From: Novosphingobium sp. FSW06-99
GTDB lineage: Bacteria > Pseudomonadota > Alphaproteobacteria > Sphingomonadales > Sphingomonadaceae
Assembly (NCBI RefSeq): GCF_001519065.1
Contig: NZ_KQ954261.1
Location: forward strand, 1-64,000
Direction of reading: 5' to 3'
DNA: 64,000 nucleotides
Below, piece after piece: positions 52,575 to 61,599 of the stretch. Position numbers and translations under genes: made by a program. A model generated the notes under the pieces. The model ran no database searches, was not told the origin of the DNA, and was given only the letters and a program-made list of their open reading frames with translations. How positions within the stretch are numbered: the first letter of the stretch is position 1; every line of letters starts with the position of its first letter.

Positions 52575-53263
52575 AGCGCCGCGCCGCCTTCGGATTCAGT
52601 CCGCAGCCGGGCCAGAAACGCGCGCGCTTCGGCGACCAGTGCGGGCACGCGTGCGCGCGCGGCAGGCGACTGGACACCCGGCGGCACATCTTTCAGATTC
52701 TGTTCGATCTGCGCCACGGCGGCGGGCAGATCGGGTGCGGCATCGGGATCGGGCGGGGTGGTCGGCGGGTTGCCGTGTTCCACCGTGGCGATGATCCGCG
52801 CCACGCCGATCGCGCCCAGCCAGTCGAGCGCGTCGGCATCGTGGAGATAGACCGCCTCGGGCCCGACCGCCTTGCGATAGAACATGTGCGTGCGGGTGGC
52901 CGCCCGCACCGCCTCGATCTTGGTGGCGGGAAAACCCAGTCGCAGCAGCACATCGCCCAGTTTGTCGGCGCCGACATCGCTATGGTCGTGGTGCGGGTCC
53001 TTGTCCTCCCACGGCACGAACGCGGCGATGTCGTGGATCCACGCGGTGGCAAACAGCACGTCGTCGTCGATCGCGACGCCATCTTCACGGGCCAGTTCGC
53101 GCGCCAGCGCATAGTCGCGGCGGCTGTGCTGCCAGCCCCAGGCCGGATGGCGGAAATGGCTGGTGGCAAAGTCCTGCAATCCGGCGCGCCAATCGGGCGC
53201 GGTGGCGGCATGGGCCACTGGTGTTGCCAGCAGCAGCGCGATGATCGTGGCAAGACGTCGCAT
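52571..53263 (-). CDS. Exported HD-domain phosphohydrolase
   Basis: 230 residues. A clear signal peptide (MRRLATIIALLLATPVAHA, about 1-19) precedes an HD fold: first His46 (WQHSRRD), His77-Asp78 in WIHDIAAF, a HHDHSDVG segment near 91-98, and a later Asp in LHDADALDWLG. Most HD hydrolases act on nucleotides or phosphates in the cytoplasm, so an exported one is less usual. AAAGGA lies before the ATG at 53263. Divergent from the flavin reductase-like gene, 79 bp apart. Confidence 0.82.
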   Translation of the reverse strand: MRRLATIIALLLATPVAHAATAPDWRAGLQDFATSHFRHPAWGWQHSRRDYALARELAREDGVAIDDDVLFATAWIHDIAAFVPWEDKDPHHDHSDVGADKLGDVLLRLGFPATKIEAVRAATRTHMFYRKAVGPEAVYLHDADALDWLGAIGVARIIATVEHGNPPTTPPDPDAAPDLPAAVAQIEQNLKDVPPGVQSPAARARVPALVAEARAFLARLRTESEGGAAL

Positions 53264-53342
53264 CGGGTCCTTTCGTCTGGCTGGCCCGATTGGGCGGCGC
53301 GGCGGGGATGACATCGCAGCCCCGCGTTCCTAGATATCATGC

Positions 53343-53969
53343 ATGCATTTCGATTTCAGCCAGGTTTCGGCCACCGATCGCTATCGCCTGATGGCCTCTG
53401 CCATTACCCCGCGCCCGATTGCCTGGGTCACCAGCCAGTCGGCAACGGGCGTGCGCAATGCCGCGCCCTACAGCTTTTTCAATATGATGGGCGCCGATCC
53501 GCCGATCCTGGTGATCGGCATGATGCGCCGCGCCGATGGCACGCACAAAGACAGCGCCGCCAACGTGCTGGAAACGGGCGAATTCGTGGTCAATCTGGTG
53601 TGCGAGGCCGACGCCCCGGCAATGAACCTGACCTGCATCGATGCCCCGCCCGGCGTCGATGAAATTGCGCTGGCGGACCTGGCCACCACGCCCTCACTGG
53701 CGATTGCACCGCCGCGTATTGCCACCGCCCCGGTGGCGATGGAATGCCGGGTCTATCAGGCCGAGGATATTGGCGCGACCACGCTGGTGATCGGCCAGGT
53801 GCTGCATTTTCATGTGCAGGACGAATTCTACAACCCCGCGTCGCGTCGCATCGACACCCCGGCGATGCATCTGGTGGGCCGTGTCCACGGCAGCGGGTTC
53901 TATGCCCGCGCAACCGATCTGTTCGAACTGCACCGCCCGCTGTGGGCCGACCGCGCGGGTGAAAAATAG
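53343..53969 (+). CDS. Flavin reductase-like FMN-binding protein
   Basis: 208 residues, split-barrel fold: ITPRPIAWVTSQSATGVRNAAPYSFFNMMGADPPILVIGM near the start and the FVVNLVCEADAPAMNLT segment are those of the flavin reductase/DIM6-NTAB domain family. The substrate of this subgroup (YkuW/SnoaL-unrelated conserved proteins) is not established. It is followed by the aminotransferase 28 bases away on the same strand. Confidence 0.85.
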   Translation: MHFDFSQVSATDRYRLMASAITPRPIAWVTSQSATGVRNAAPYSFFNMMGADPPILVIGMMRRADGTHKDSAANVLETGEFVVNLVCEADAPAMNLTCIDAPPGVDEIALADLATTPSLAIAPPRIATAPVAMECRVYQAEDIGATTLVIGQVLHFHVQDEFYNPASRRIDTPAMHLVGRVHGSGFYARATDLFELHRPLWADRAGEK

Positions 53970-53997
53970 GGCATAGCCATCGCGCGCCAATTTCCCC

Positions 53998-55404
53998 ATG
54001 TTGGCGCGCATGACCGAAACCATCGATTGCGCGCCGAACTCGGCCGAAGCCCGTGACATCCGTTTTCACCTGCACAGCTATACCAACGCCCGGTTGCACG
54101 AAGCGACCGGGCCGCTGGTGATCGAGCGCGGCGAGGGCATCTATGTCTTCGACAGCGAGGGCAAACGCTATATCGAGGCGATGTCCGGACTGTGGAGCGT
54201 GGGCGTGGGGTTCAACGAACAACGCCTGATCGATGCCGCCGTGGCACAGATGCAAAAGCTGCCGTTTTACCACACGTTCACCCACAAATCGCACGGCCCC
54301 GCGATCGATCTGGCCGAAAAGCTGGTGACGATGACATCGCACCTCACGCCCGGCGGGATGAGCAAGGCGTTTTTCACCAATTCCGGCTCCGAAGCCAACG
54401 ACAGCGCGATCAAGCTGATCTGGTACCGTTCAAATGCGCTGGGCAAGCCGGACAAGAAAAAGCTGATTTCGCGCCAGCGCGCCTATCACGGGGTCACGCT
54501 CGCCGCGGCCAGCCTGACCGGATTGCCCAACAACCACCGGTCGTTCGATCTGCCGATCGAGGGCGTGCTGCACACCGGCAGCCCGCATTACTGGCGCGAT
54601 GCGCTGCCCGGCGAAACCGAGGAACAGTTCGCCACTCGCCGCGCCGAAGAACTGGACGCGCTGATCCAGGCCGAAGGGCCCGACACGATTGCCGCCTTCT
54701 GGGGTGAACCGGTGATGGGTGCAGGCGGGGTCGTGGTGCCGCCCGCGACTTATTGGGACAAGATCCAGGCGGTGCTGGCCAAATATGACATCCTGCTGGT
54801 CGCCGATGAAGTGATCAACGGGTTTGGCCGCACCGGCACGATGTTCGGGTGCGAGACTTATGGCATCCGGCCCGACATCATGATCGTGTCGAAACAACTG
54901 TCATCCTCGTACATGCCGATCGCCGCGCTGATCGCCAATGAGCGCGTGCTGGGGCCGGTGATGGATGAGAGCGCGCGGATTGGCACGCTGGGCCATGGGT
55001 TTACCGCCGCCGGGCATCCGGTGGCGACTGCGGTCAGCCTCGAATGCCTGCGCATCATCGAGGAAGACGGCCTGGTTGCCAATTGCGCCTTGCAGGGCGC
55101 GCGGCTGCGCGCCGGGCTGGCCGCGCTGGCCGATCATCCGCTGGTTGGCGAAGTGCGCGGGGTGGGCATGATCGCGGCGATCGAACTGGTCACCGACAAA
55201 GCCGCCAAGCGTGCGCTCGAAGTGCCGGGCCAGCTTGGCGGCATGGTCAACAAGGCGCTGCAGGACAACGGGGTGATCTGTCGCGCGGTGGTCGATGCGA
55301 TCGCGTTCTGCCCGCCGATGATCATCACCGCCGCGCAAGTCGACGATCTGCTGGTGGCGGTGTCGGCCGCGCTCGACCGTGTTGCCGCCGATCTGGGGTT
55401 CTGA
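53998..55404 (+). CDS. Class III omega-aminotransferase
   Basis: 468 residues, fold-type I PLP. Landmarks: FTNSGSEANDSAIKL, FWGEPVMGAGGVVVPP, LLVADEVINGFGRTGTMFG and the PLP Lys299 in VSKQLSSSYMPIAA. The GxGxxYxxAMSGLWSVGVGF N-terminal part is typical of omega-amino acid:pyruvate and polyamine transaminases. The true substrate is open. ATG 53998 and ATG 54010 are both possible starts, neither with a good ribosome site. It is likely co-transcribed with the OPT transporter 3 bases downstream. Confidence 0.88.
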   Translation: MLARMTETIDCAPNSAEARDIRFHLHSYTNARLHEATGPLVIERGEGIYVFDSEGKRYIEAMSGLWSVGVGFNEQRLIDAAVAQMQKLPFYHTFTHKSHGPAIDLAEKLVTMTSHLTPGGMSKAFFTNSGSEANDSAIKLIWYRSNALGKPDKKKLISRQRAYHGVTLAAASLTGLPNNHRSFDLPIEGVLHTGSPHYWRDALPGETEEQFATRRAEELDALIQAEGPDTIAAFWGEPVMGAGGVVVPPATYWDKIQAVLAKYDILLVADEVINGFGRTGTMFGCETYGIRPDIMIVSKQLSSSYMPIAALIANERVLGPVMDESARIGTLGHGFTAAGHPVATAVSLECLRIIEEDGLVANCALQGARLRAGLAALADHPLVGEVRGVGMIAAIELVTDKAAKRALEVPGQLGGMVNKALQDNGVICRAVVDAIAFCPPMIITAAQVDDLLVAVSAALDRVAADLGF

Positions 55405-55407
55405 CCG

Positions 55408-57402
55408 GTGGCGGGGGCGTCGAAGCCGGTCGAACTGTCGTTTCGCGGGGTCATTCTGGGCGGATTGATCTGCGTGGTGTTCACCGCCGCCAATATCTAT
55501 CTGTGCCTGCAATCGGGGCTGACGTTTTCGTCGTCTATCCCGGCGGCGGTGATCTCGATGGCGGTGCTCCGGCCCTTTCGCAGTTCGGGCATTCTGGAAA
55601 ACAACATCGTCCAGACGATCGCTTCGTCGGCGGGGACGCTGTCGTGCCTGGTGTTCATCCTGCCGACGTTTCTGATGATCGGGCATTGGGTCGATATTCC
55701 GTTCTGGCCGTCGTTCTGGATCTGCGCCTCGGGCGGAGTGCTGGGGGTGGTCTATTCGATCCCGCTGCGGCGCAGCCTGGTGACGGGGTCGGACTTGCCC
55801 TATCCCGAGGGCGTTGCGGCGGCCGAAGTGCTGCGCGCCGGCGAGGCGACACGCGAAGGCGGCGATGATGCCGCCGAGGCGCGGCTGGGCCTGCGCGCGG
55901 TGATCACGGGATCGATCGCGTCTGCCATCATGGCGCTACTGGTGGGCACGCGCCTGCTAGCCTCGGAAGTGGCCGGGTATGCCCGGTTTGGCGCGGCGGC
56001 GACGGGCATGACGATCAACATGCAACTGGCGCTGTTCGGCGCGGGGCATCTGATCGGGCTGGCGGCGGGCATGGCTATGCTGACCGGGCTGGTCATGGCC
56101 TGGGGCGTGGCCGTGCCGGTGATGACCATCCTCCACCCGGCCAATCTGCCCGCTGCCGATCTGGCGATGGATGTGTGGCGGCACAAAGTCCGCTTTGTGT
56201 TCGCCGCCGCGCTGGCGGTCAGCGCGCTGTGGACGTTGGTACGGCTGGCAAAGCCGGTGGCGGGCGGGGTGGTTTCGGCGATTGCTGCGCAGACCCGGCG
56301 GCGTGCGGGCGAAACGCTCGAACGCACCGAACAGGATCTGTCGTTCGGCTGGATCGGCGCGCTGGTCGTGTTGTTGCTGGTGCCGATCGGCGTGCTGATC
56401 CATGGTTTTATCGCCGGGACGCCGTTGGCGCCGCTGGAACTGCCGCTGATGGTGGCGGGGATCGTGTTTGTCGCGGTGACCGGGCTGATGGTGGCGGCGA
56501 TCTGCGGCTATATGGCCGGGCTGATCGGGTCTTCGAACAGCCCGGTATCGAGCCTGGCGATCATCGGCGTGATCTGTTCGGCGGGGCTGCTGTCGATCAC
56601 TGTCGAACCCTGGCTGGGGATCGAGGCGCGGCCCGCGCTGATCGCGCTGTCGCTGCTGGTGGCGGGCTTTGTGCTGGGCGTGGCGACGATCGCCAACGAC
56701 AACCTGCAGGATCTGAAGACCGGCGAGCTGGTCGGGGCAACCCCGTGGCGGCAGCAAGTGGCGCTGATCATCGGGGTAATCGCGGGGTCGCTGGTGATTC
56801 CGCCGATCATGGTGCTGCTGGGCCATGCCTATGGCTATGCCGGGGTGGCGGGCGCGGGGCCAAAGGCGCTGGCCGCGCCGCAGGCGGTGCTGATCGCCAC
56901 GCTGGCGGGGCAATTCATCGGTGGCACGCTCGACTGGTCGCTGCTGGGCAGCGGCGCCTTGCTGGGCGTCGGGTTCATCGCGCTCGACACGCTGCTTGAA
57001 CGGCGCTGGGCGTTGCGCCTGCCGCCGCTGGCCATTGCGTTTGGCGGCTATATCCCGCCAGGCACGATCAGCATCGTGATCATCGGCGCGGTGGCCGGGC
57101 ATCTGTATGAAGCCCATGCCGACCGGCGCGCCAAAAATCCGGGACAGGCCGCGCTGGTGCGACGGCTGGGGGTGATTCTGGCCTCGGGGCTGATCGTCGG
57201 CGAAAGTCTGGTCAATGTCGTGCTGGCGGGGGCGACCGCCGCGGCCAAGACCGGGTTTCTGGCGGTGCGCGACAGCGACTGGCCGCTGGCGCTGGTTGGC
57301 AGCGATTTTGCGTTGTGGGGCATGGCGCTCGCCGTGGTGGTGATCTTTGGCACGGTGCTGCTGCTCTATCGCTGGGCGGCGCGGCTAGGGCTGCAAAGCT
57401 GA
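55408..57402 (+). CDS. OPT family oligopeptide transporter
   Basis: 664 residues, about 15 membrane helices. OPT landmarks include the N-terminal LSFRGVILGGLICVVFTAANIYLCLQSGLTFSSSIPAAVISM, SDLPYPEGVAAAEVL, and SSNSPVSSLAIIGVI. Bacterial members carry peptides or metal chelates by proton symport. The GTG start follows the aminotransferase stop by 3 bases. The next start is 40 bases beyond its stop. Confidence 0.9.
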   Translation: MAGASKPVELSFRGVILGGLICVVFTAANIYLCLQSGLTFSSSIPAAVISMAVLRPFRSSGILENNIVQTIASSAGTLSCLVFILPTFLMIGHWVDIPFWPSFWICASGGVLGVVYSIPLRRSLVTGSDLPYPEGVAAAEVLRAGEATREGGDDAAEARLGLRAVITGSIASAIMALLVGTRLLASEVAGYARFGAAATGMTINMQLALFGAGHLIGLAAGMAMLTGLVMAWGVAVPVMTILHPANLPAADLAMDVWRHKVRFVFAAALAVSALWTLVRLAKPVAGGVVSAIAAQTRRRAGETLERTEQDLSFGWIGALVVLLLVPIGVLIHGFIAGTPLAPLELPLMVAGIVFVAVTGLMVAAICGYMAGLIGSSNSPVSSLAIIGVICSAGLLSITVEPWLGIEARPALIALSLLVAGFVLGVATIANDNLQDLKTGELVGATPWRQQVALIIGVIAGSLVIPPIMVLLGHAYGYAGVAGAGPKALAAPQAVLIATLAGQFIGGTLDWSLLGSGALLGVGFIALDTLLERRWALRLPPLAIAFGGYIPPGTISIVIIGAVAGHLYEAHADRRAKNPGQAALVRRLGVILASGLIVGESLVNVVLAGATAAAKTGFLAVRDSDWPLALVGSDFALWGMALAVVVIFGTVLLLYRWAARLGLQS

Positions 57403-57442
57403 ACGCTTGCACGCCGATGCATTCCGCGCTTTGTTGCGCGGC

Positions 57443-60400
57443 ATGATCCGCATCCTTGTCGCCAATCGCGGCGAAATCGCGTTGCGCATTGCGCAGACCA
57501 TTGCCGATGGCGGCGACGTGCCGCTGGGCATTCGCGCCGCCGACGAGGTGCAGGCGCCGCATCTGGCGGCGATGGCCGCCGCGCACGTGCTGCCGGGCGC
57601 AGGGGTGGCGGCCTATCTCGACGGCGCGGCGGTGATCGCGGCGGCCCGGGCGTTGGGTGCCCAGGCGATCCACCCCGGCTATGGCTTTCTGAGCGAGAGC
57701 GCCGCCTTTGCCGAAGCGGTCGGCGCGGCGGGGCTGATCTTTATCGGCCCCGCGCCCGCCACGCTGGCGCTGTTTGGCGACAAGACCCGCGCGCTGGCGC
57801 TGGCGCGCGAATGTGGCGTGCCGGTGTTGCCTTCGGTCGATCACGGGTTCGACGCGTTCTGCGCCGATCATCCGGCGGTGATGATCAAGGCGCTGGGCGG
57901 CGGCGGCGGGCGCGGCATGCGGCTGGTGCGGCGGGGCGACGATTGGCAGGCGGCGGTGCAGACATGCGCCGCCGAGGCGCTGGCCGCGTTTGGCGACGGG
58001 CGAGTCTATGCCGAACGCGCGGTTGCCCGCGCACGCCATGTCGAAGTGCAACTGATCGGCGATGGCACCGCAATGGCGGTGTTGGGCTTGCGCGAATGCA
58101 CGCTGCAACGCCGCCGCCAGAAACTGGTCGAGATGGCGCCGGTGGCCGATCTGGCGCCAGCGCTGGGTGCGCGGCTGGCCGATCACGCCCTGGCGCTGGG
58201 CGCGGCGGCGGGGTTGCACGGGCTGGCCACGGTCGAATTCCTGCTCGATCGCGATGATGCCGATGCGCCGTGGTTTATCGAGGTCAACGCGCGGTTACAG
58301 GTGGAACACACCGTTACCGAAATGACCACCGGGCTCGATCTCGTGGCCTTGCAGATCATGCTGGCGCGCGGGGCCGGCCTTGCTGCGCTTGACTTGCCCG
58401 ACTGGCGTGGGGCGCGGGGGTTTGCCGTGCAATGCCGGATCAACGCCGAACGGATCGGCGCCGATGGCCTGCCGCGCGCGGCGACGGGGACGATTGTGCG
58501 GTTCGAGCCCCCCGGCGGACCCGGCGTGCGCGTCGATGCCGCCGCGCATGCAGGCTATACCCCGCCGCCGGGCTATGACAGCCTGCTGGCCAAGCTGATC
58601 GTGCATGTGGCGCGGGGCGGCATGCCTGCCGCGCTGGCCAAGGCGGCGCGCGCGCTGGGCGAATTCCGGCTGGCCGGACTGTCGACCAGCCTGCCGCTGT
58701 TGCGTGTCCTGCTGGCGCGCGCGGATGTCTGCGCGGGCGATGTCGATACCGCGTTCATCGATACCCATGCCGTTGCGCTGGCCGCGGCCGCCCATGCGCT
58801 GGCGCCGCCCGAGGACGACCTGCCGCCGGTGGTCGATGCAGGCCAGCCGCCCGAACCCGGCGCGCTGGCCTTGCGCGCGCCGCTCGCCGGGTCGATCGCC
58901 GCCCTGCCGCTGGCGCCGGGTGCGGCGATCATGCCGGGCGCCGATGTGGTGGTGATCGAGGCGATGAAGATGCTCCACCCCGCCACCACCGATGGTCCGG
59001 GGCGGCTGCTGGCCTGCACCGTGGCGCTGGGCGATGTGGTGGCCGAAGGCGCGGTGCTGGGCTGGTGGCTGCCGGGCGTGGGCGAAGACCTGGCGGTGGC
59101 GCCGGCCAACCACGATCCCGACGATGTGCGCGCCGATCTGGCCGCGCTGCGCGACCGGCTGGCGCTGACCGGCGATGCCGCGCGCCCGGCGGCGATGGCC
59201 AGGCGCCAGGCCACCGGTTTGCGCTCGGCGCGCGAAAACCTGGCCGACTTGTTCGACCATGGGCAGTTTCAGGAAATCGGCGGGCTGGCGATCGCGGCGC
59301 AACGCGGGCGGCGCGATCTGGGCGATCTGCGCGCCAACACGCCGGGCGACGGCATGGTGGCGGGCATCGGGCTGGTCAACGCCGGACATTGCGGCGAAGA
59401 GCGCGCCAGCGTGGTCGCGCTCGCCTATGATTACACCGTGCTGGCGGGCACGCAGGGGCACTTCAACCACAAAAAGACCGACCGCCTGCTCGAAATGGCC
59501 GAACGCTGGCACTTGCCGGTGGTGTTCTATGTCGAAGGCGGCGGCGGACGGCCCGGCGATGTCGATGCCGCGCCGCTCAATGCCTCGTCGCTCGACACCA
59601 CCAGCTTTACCGCGTTTGCCCGCCTGTCGGGGCAGGTGCCGCGCATTGCCATCGTGGCCGGGCGGTGCTTTGCGGGCAATGCAGTGTTTCTGGGATGCGC
59701 CGATGTCACGATCGGTGTGCGCGGGGCCAATATCGGGCTGGGCGGCCCGGCGATGATCGAAGGGGGCGGGCTGGGCCGGTTTGCGCCCGAAGATATCGGC
59801 CCCGCGCACGAACAATATGCGCTGGGCGTGCTCGACGTGCTGACCAACAGCGAGGCCGAGGCGACGCGCGTGGCGCGCCAGTTGATCGGCGTGTTTCAGG
59901 GCACCGTGCCCGCCGGGCCCGCGCCCGATCCGCGCGCGTTGCGCCGCGCCGTGCCCGAAGACCGGCTGCGCGTCTATGACATGCGCGCGCTGATCGCGGC
60001 GCTGGGCGATGCCGGATCGTTCTGCGAATTGCGCGGCGGCTATGGCGTGGGGATGATCACCGGCTTTGTGCGGATCGGTGGCGAACCGTTCGGGGTCATC
60101 GCCAACAACCCGCGCCATCTGGGCGGGGCGATCGATTCTCCGGCGGCCGAAAAAGGCGCGCGGTTCCTGCGGCTGTGCGATGCGTTCGATATCCCTGTGC
60201 TGTCGCTGTGCGATACCCCCGGCTTCATGGTCGGGCCCGACAGCGAACGCACCGCCGCCGTGCGGCGCGGATCGCGGCTGTTTGTCGCGGCGGCAACGAT
60301 GACGGTGCCGTGGTTCACCGTGGTGGTGCGCAAGGGCTATGGCCTGGGCGCACAGGCGATGGCGGGCGGCGATCTGACCGCCAGCCACACCGTCTGCGCC

Positions 60401-60676
60401 TGGCCCACCGGCGAATTCGGCCCGATGGGGCTGGAAGGCGCGGTTCGGCTGGGTTTTCGCAAGGAACTCGAAGCCGCCGCCGATCCCGACGCGCTGTTTC
60501 GCCGTCTGGTCGACGGGCTCTATGCCAAGGGACAGGCGATCAGCGTGGCCGAAGTGCTGGAAATCGATGCGGTGATCGATCCCGCCGAAACACGCGACTG
60601 GCTGTTGACGGGCTTACGCGCCGCGCGCACCCGGCCGGGGCGGCGCGAGCGGCGCGGGTTTGTCGATGTGTGGTAA
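57443..60676 (+). CDS. Single-chain biotin-dependent acyl-CoA carboxylase
   Basis: 1077 residues. Biotin carboxylase domain about 1-445 (ILVANRGEIALRI, HPGYGFLSE, GGGGGRGMRLV, FIEVNARLQVEHTVTEMTTG). The biotinyl domain has Lys509 in EAMKM, and fused carboxyltransferase halves lie about 570-1060 (GGGGRPGDVD, GLGGPAMIEGGG, GSFCELRGGYGVGMITGF, SLCDTPGFMVGP). All three activities are on one chain, as in the long-chain acyl-CoA carboxylase of Mycobacterium avium. The acyl substrate is not readable from the sequence. A TTG at 57407 would add 12 residues; ATG 57443 matches the family start. Confidence 0.9.
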   Translation: MIRILVANRGEIALRIAQTIADGGDVPLGIRAADEVQAPHLAAMAAAHVLPGAGVAAYLDGAAVIAAARALGAQAIHPGYGFLSESAAFAEAVGAAGLIFIGPAPATLALFGDKTRALALARECGVPVLPSVDHGFDAFCADHPAVMIKALGGGGGRGMRLVRRGDDWQAAVQTCAAEALAAFGDGRVYAERAVARARHVEVQLIGDGTAMAVLGLRECTLQRRRQKLVEMAPVADLAPALGARLADHALALGAAAGLHGLATVEFLLDRDDADAPWFIEVNARLQVEHTVTEMTTGLDLVALQIMLARGAGLAALDLPDWRGARGFAVQCRINAERIGADGLPRAATGTIVRFEPPGGPGVRVDAAAHAGYTPPPGYDSLLAKLIVHVARGGMPAALAKAARALGEFRLAGLSTSLPLLRVLLARADVCAGDVDTAFIDTHAVALAAAAHALAPPEDDLPPVVDAGQPPEPGALALRAPLAGSIAALPLAPGAAIMPGADVVVIEAMKMLHPATTDGPGRLLACTVALGDVVAEGAVLGWWLPGVGEDLAVAPANHDPDDVRADLAALRDRLALTGDAARPAAMARRQATGLRSARENLADLFDHGQFQEIGGLAIAAQRGRRDLGDLRANTPGDGMVAGIGLVNAGHCGEERASVVALAYDYTVLAGTQGHFNHKKTDRLLEMAERWHLPVVFYVEGGGGRPGDVDAAPLNASSLDTTSFTAFARLSGQVPRIAIVAGRCFAGNAVFLGCADVTIGVRGANIGLGGPAMIEGGGLGRFAPEDIGPAHEQYALGVLDVLTNSEAEATRVARQLIGVFQGTVPAGPAPDPRALRRAVPEDRLRVYDMRALIAALGDAGSFCELRGGYGVGMITGFVRIGGEPFGVIANNPRHLGGAIDSPAAEKGARFLRLCDAFDIPVLSLCDTPGFMVGPDSERTAAVRRGSRLFVAAATMTVPWFTVVVRKGYGLGAQAMAGGDLTASHTVCAWPTGEFGPMGLEGAVRLGFRKELEAAADPDALFRRLVDGLYAKGQAISVAEVLEIDAVIDPAETRDWLLTGLRAARTRPGRRERRGFVDVW

Positions 60677-60689
60677 TAAGGAGCAGGGC

Positions 60690-61580
60690 ATGATCAAGGG
60701 TTTGGTGGCGATGCTGATGGCCACTGCACTGGGGGCTCCGGCGCCGGGTGTTGCGCAAGATGGCGCGCCTGCGCAGACGATCCTGTTTGTGGGTAATAGC
60801 TTTACCTATGGCGCGAATTCGCCGGTGTGGAAATATCGCGCCGACAGCGTGACCGATCTCAACCACGATGGCGTCGGCGGCGTGCCCGCGCTGTTCCGAT
60901 TGTTCACGCAGGAAGCCGGGTTGAACTATGCCGTCAGCCTGGAAACATCGGGCGGCAAGACGCTGAAATGGCATTGGGACAACCGGCGCGCGCTGCTCGA
61001 CCGGCGCTGGGACCATGTCGTGCTGCAGGAATACAGCACGCTCGACCCCGTAAAACCGGGTGATCCCGCCGATACGATCGCCTATGCCGGACGCCTGGCC
61101 GGGCTGTTCGTCGCACGCAATGCCAATGTCGAAGTCAGCCTGACCGCCACCTGGTCGCGGCCCGATCTGACCTATCAGAAGGCCGGGCACTGGTATGGCC
61201 AGCCGATCGCGCAAATGGCGCTCGATGTGCGCCACGGGATCGATCAGGCGGCCAAGGCATGGCCTGCCATCGACAAAGTCCACCCGGTGGGACAGGCGTT
61301 CACATGCGCGATTGCCGCCGGGGTGGCCGACCCCGATCCGTATGACGGCATCGGCTTTGGCCAGGTCGACTTGTGGACCTGGGACCATTACCACGCCAGC
61401 GCCTACGGCTATTATCTCGAAGCGTTGACGGTGTTTGCCGATGTCACCGGCAAGGACCCGCGTGCGCTCGGCGCACAGGAAATCGCGGCGCGCGAACTGG
61501 GCATTTCACCAACCGATGCGCAGCGGCTGCAACGCGTCGCCGCGCTGGTCACCACGGGACAGCCGTGCACGCCCGGGTGA
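60690..61580 (+). CDS. Exported SGNH/GDSL-type hydrolase
   Basis: 296 residues with a signal peptide (about 1-23, ending VAQ). FVGNSFTYG gives the nucleophile Ser in block I form, QEYST and a WTWDHYHASAYGYYLEA segment with the catalytic Asp/His near the end. It is likely a periplasmic esterase or carbohydrate deacetylase. AAGGAG lies 6 bases before the ATG at 60690, 13 bases after the carboxylase stop, so the two are probably co-transcribed. Confidence 0.82.
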   Translation: MIKGLVAMLMATALGAPAPGVAQDGAPAQTILFVGNSFTYGANSPVWKYRADSVTDLNHDGVGGVPALFRLFTQEAGLNYAVSLETSGGKTLKWHWDNRRALLDRRWDHVVLQEYSTLDPVKPGDPADTIAYAGRLAGLFVARNANVEVSLTATWSRPDLTYQKAGHWYGQPIAQMALDVRHGIDQAAKAWPAIDKVHPVGQAFTCAIAAGVADPDPYDGIGFGQVDLWTWDHYHASAYGYYLEALTVFADVTGKDPRALGAQEIAARELGISPTDAQRLQRVAALVTTGQPCTPG

Positions 61581-61599
61581 CGCCGGGCGTGCCACGCGA

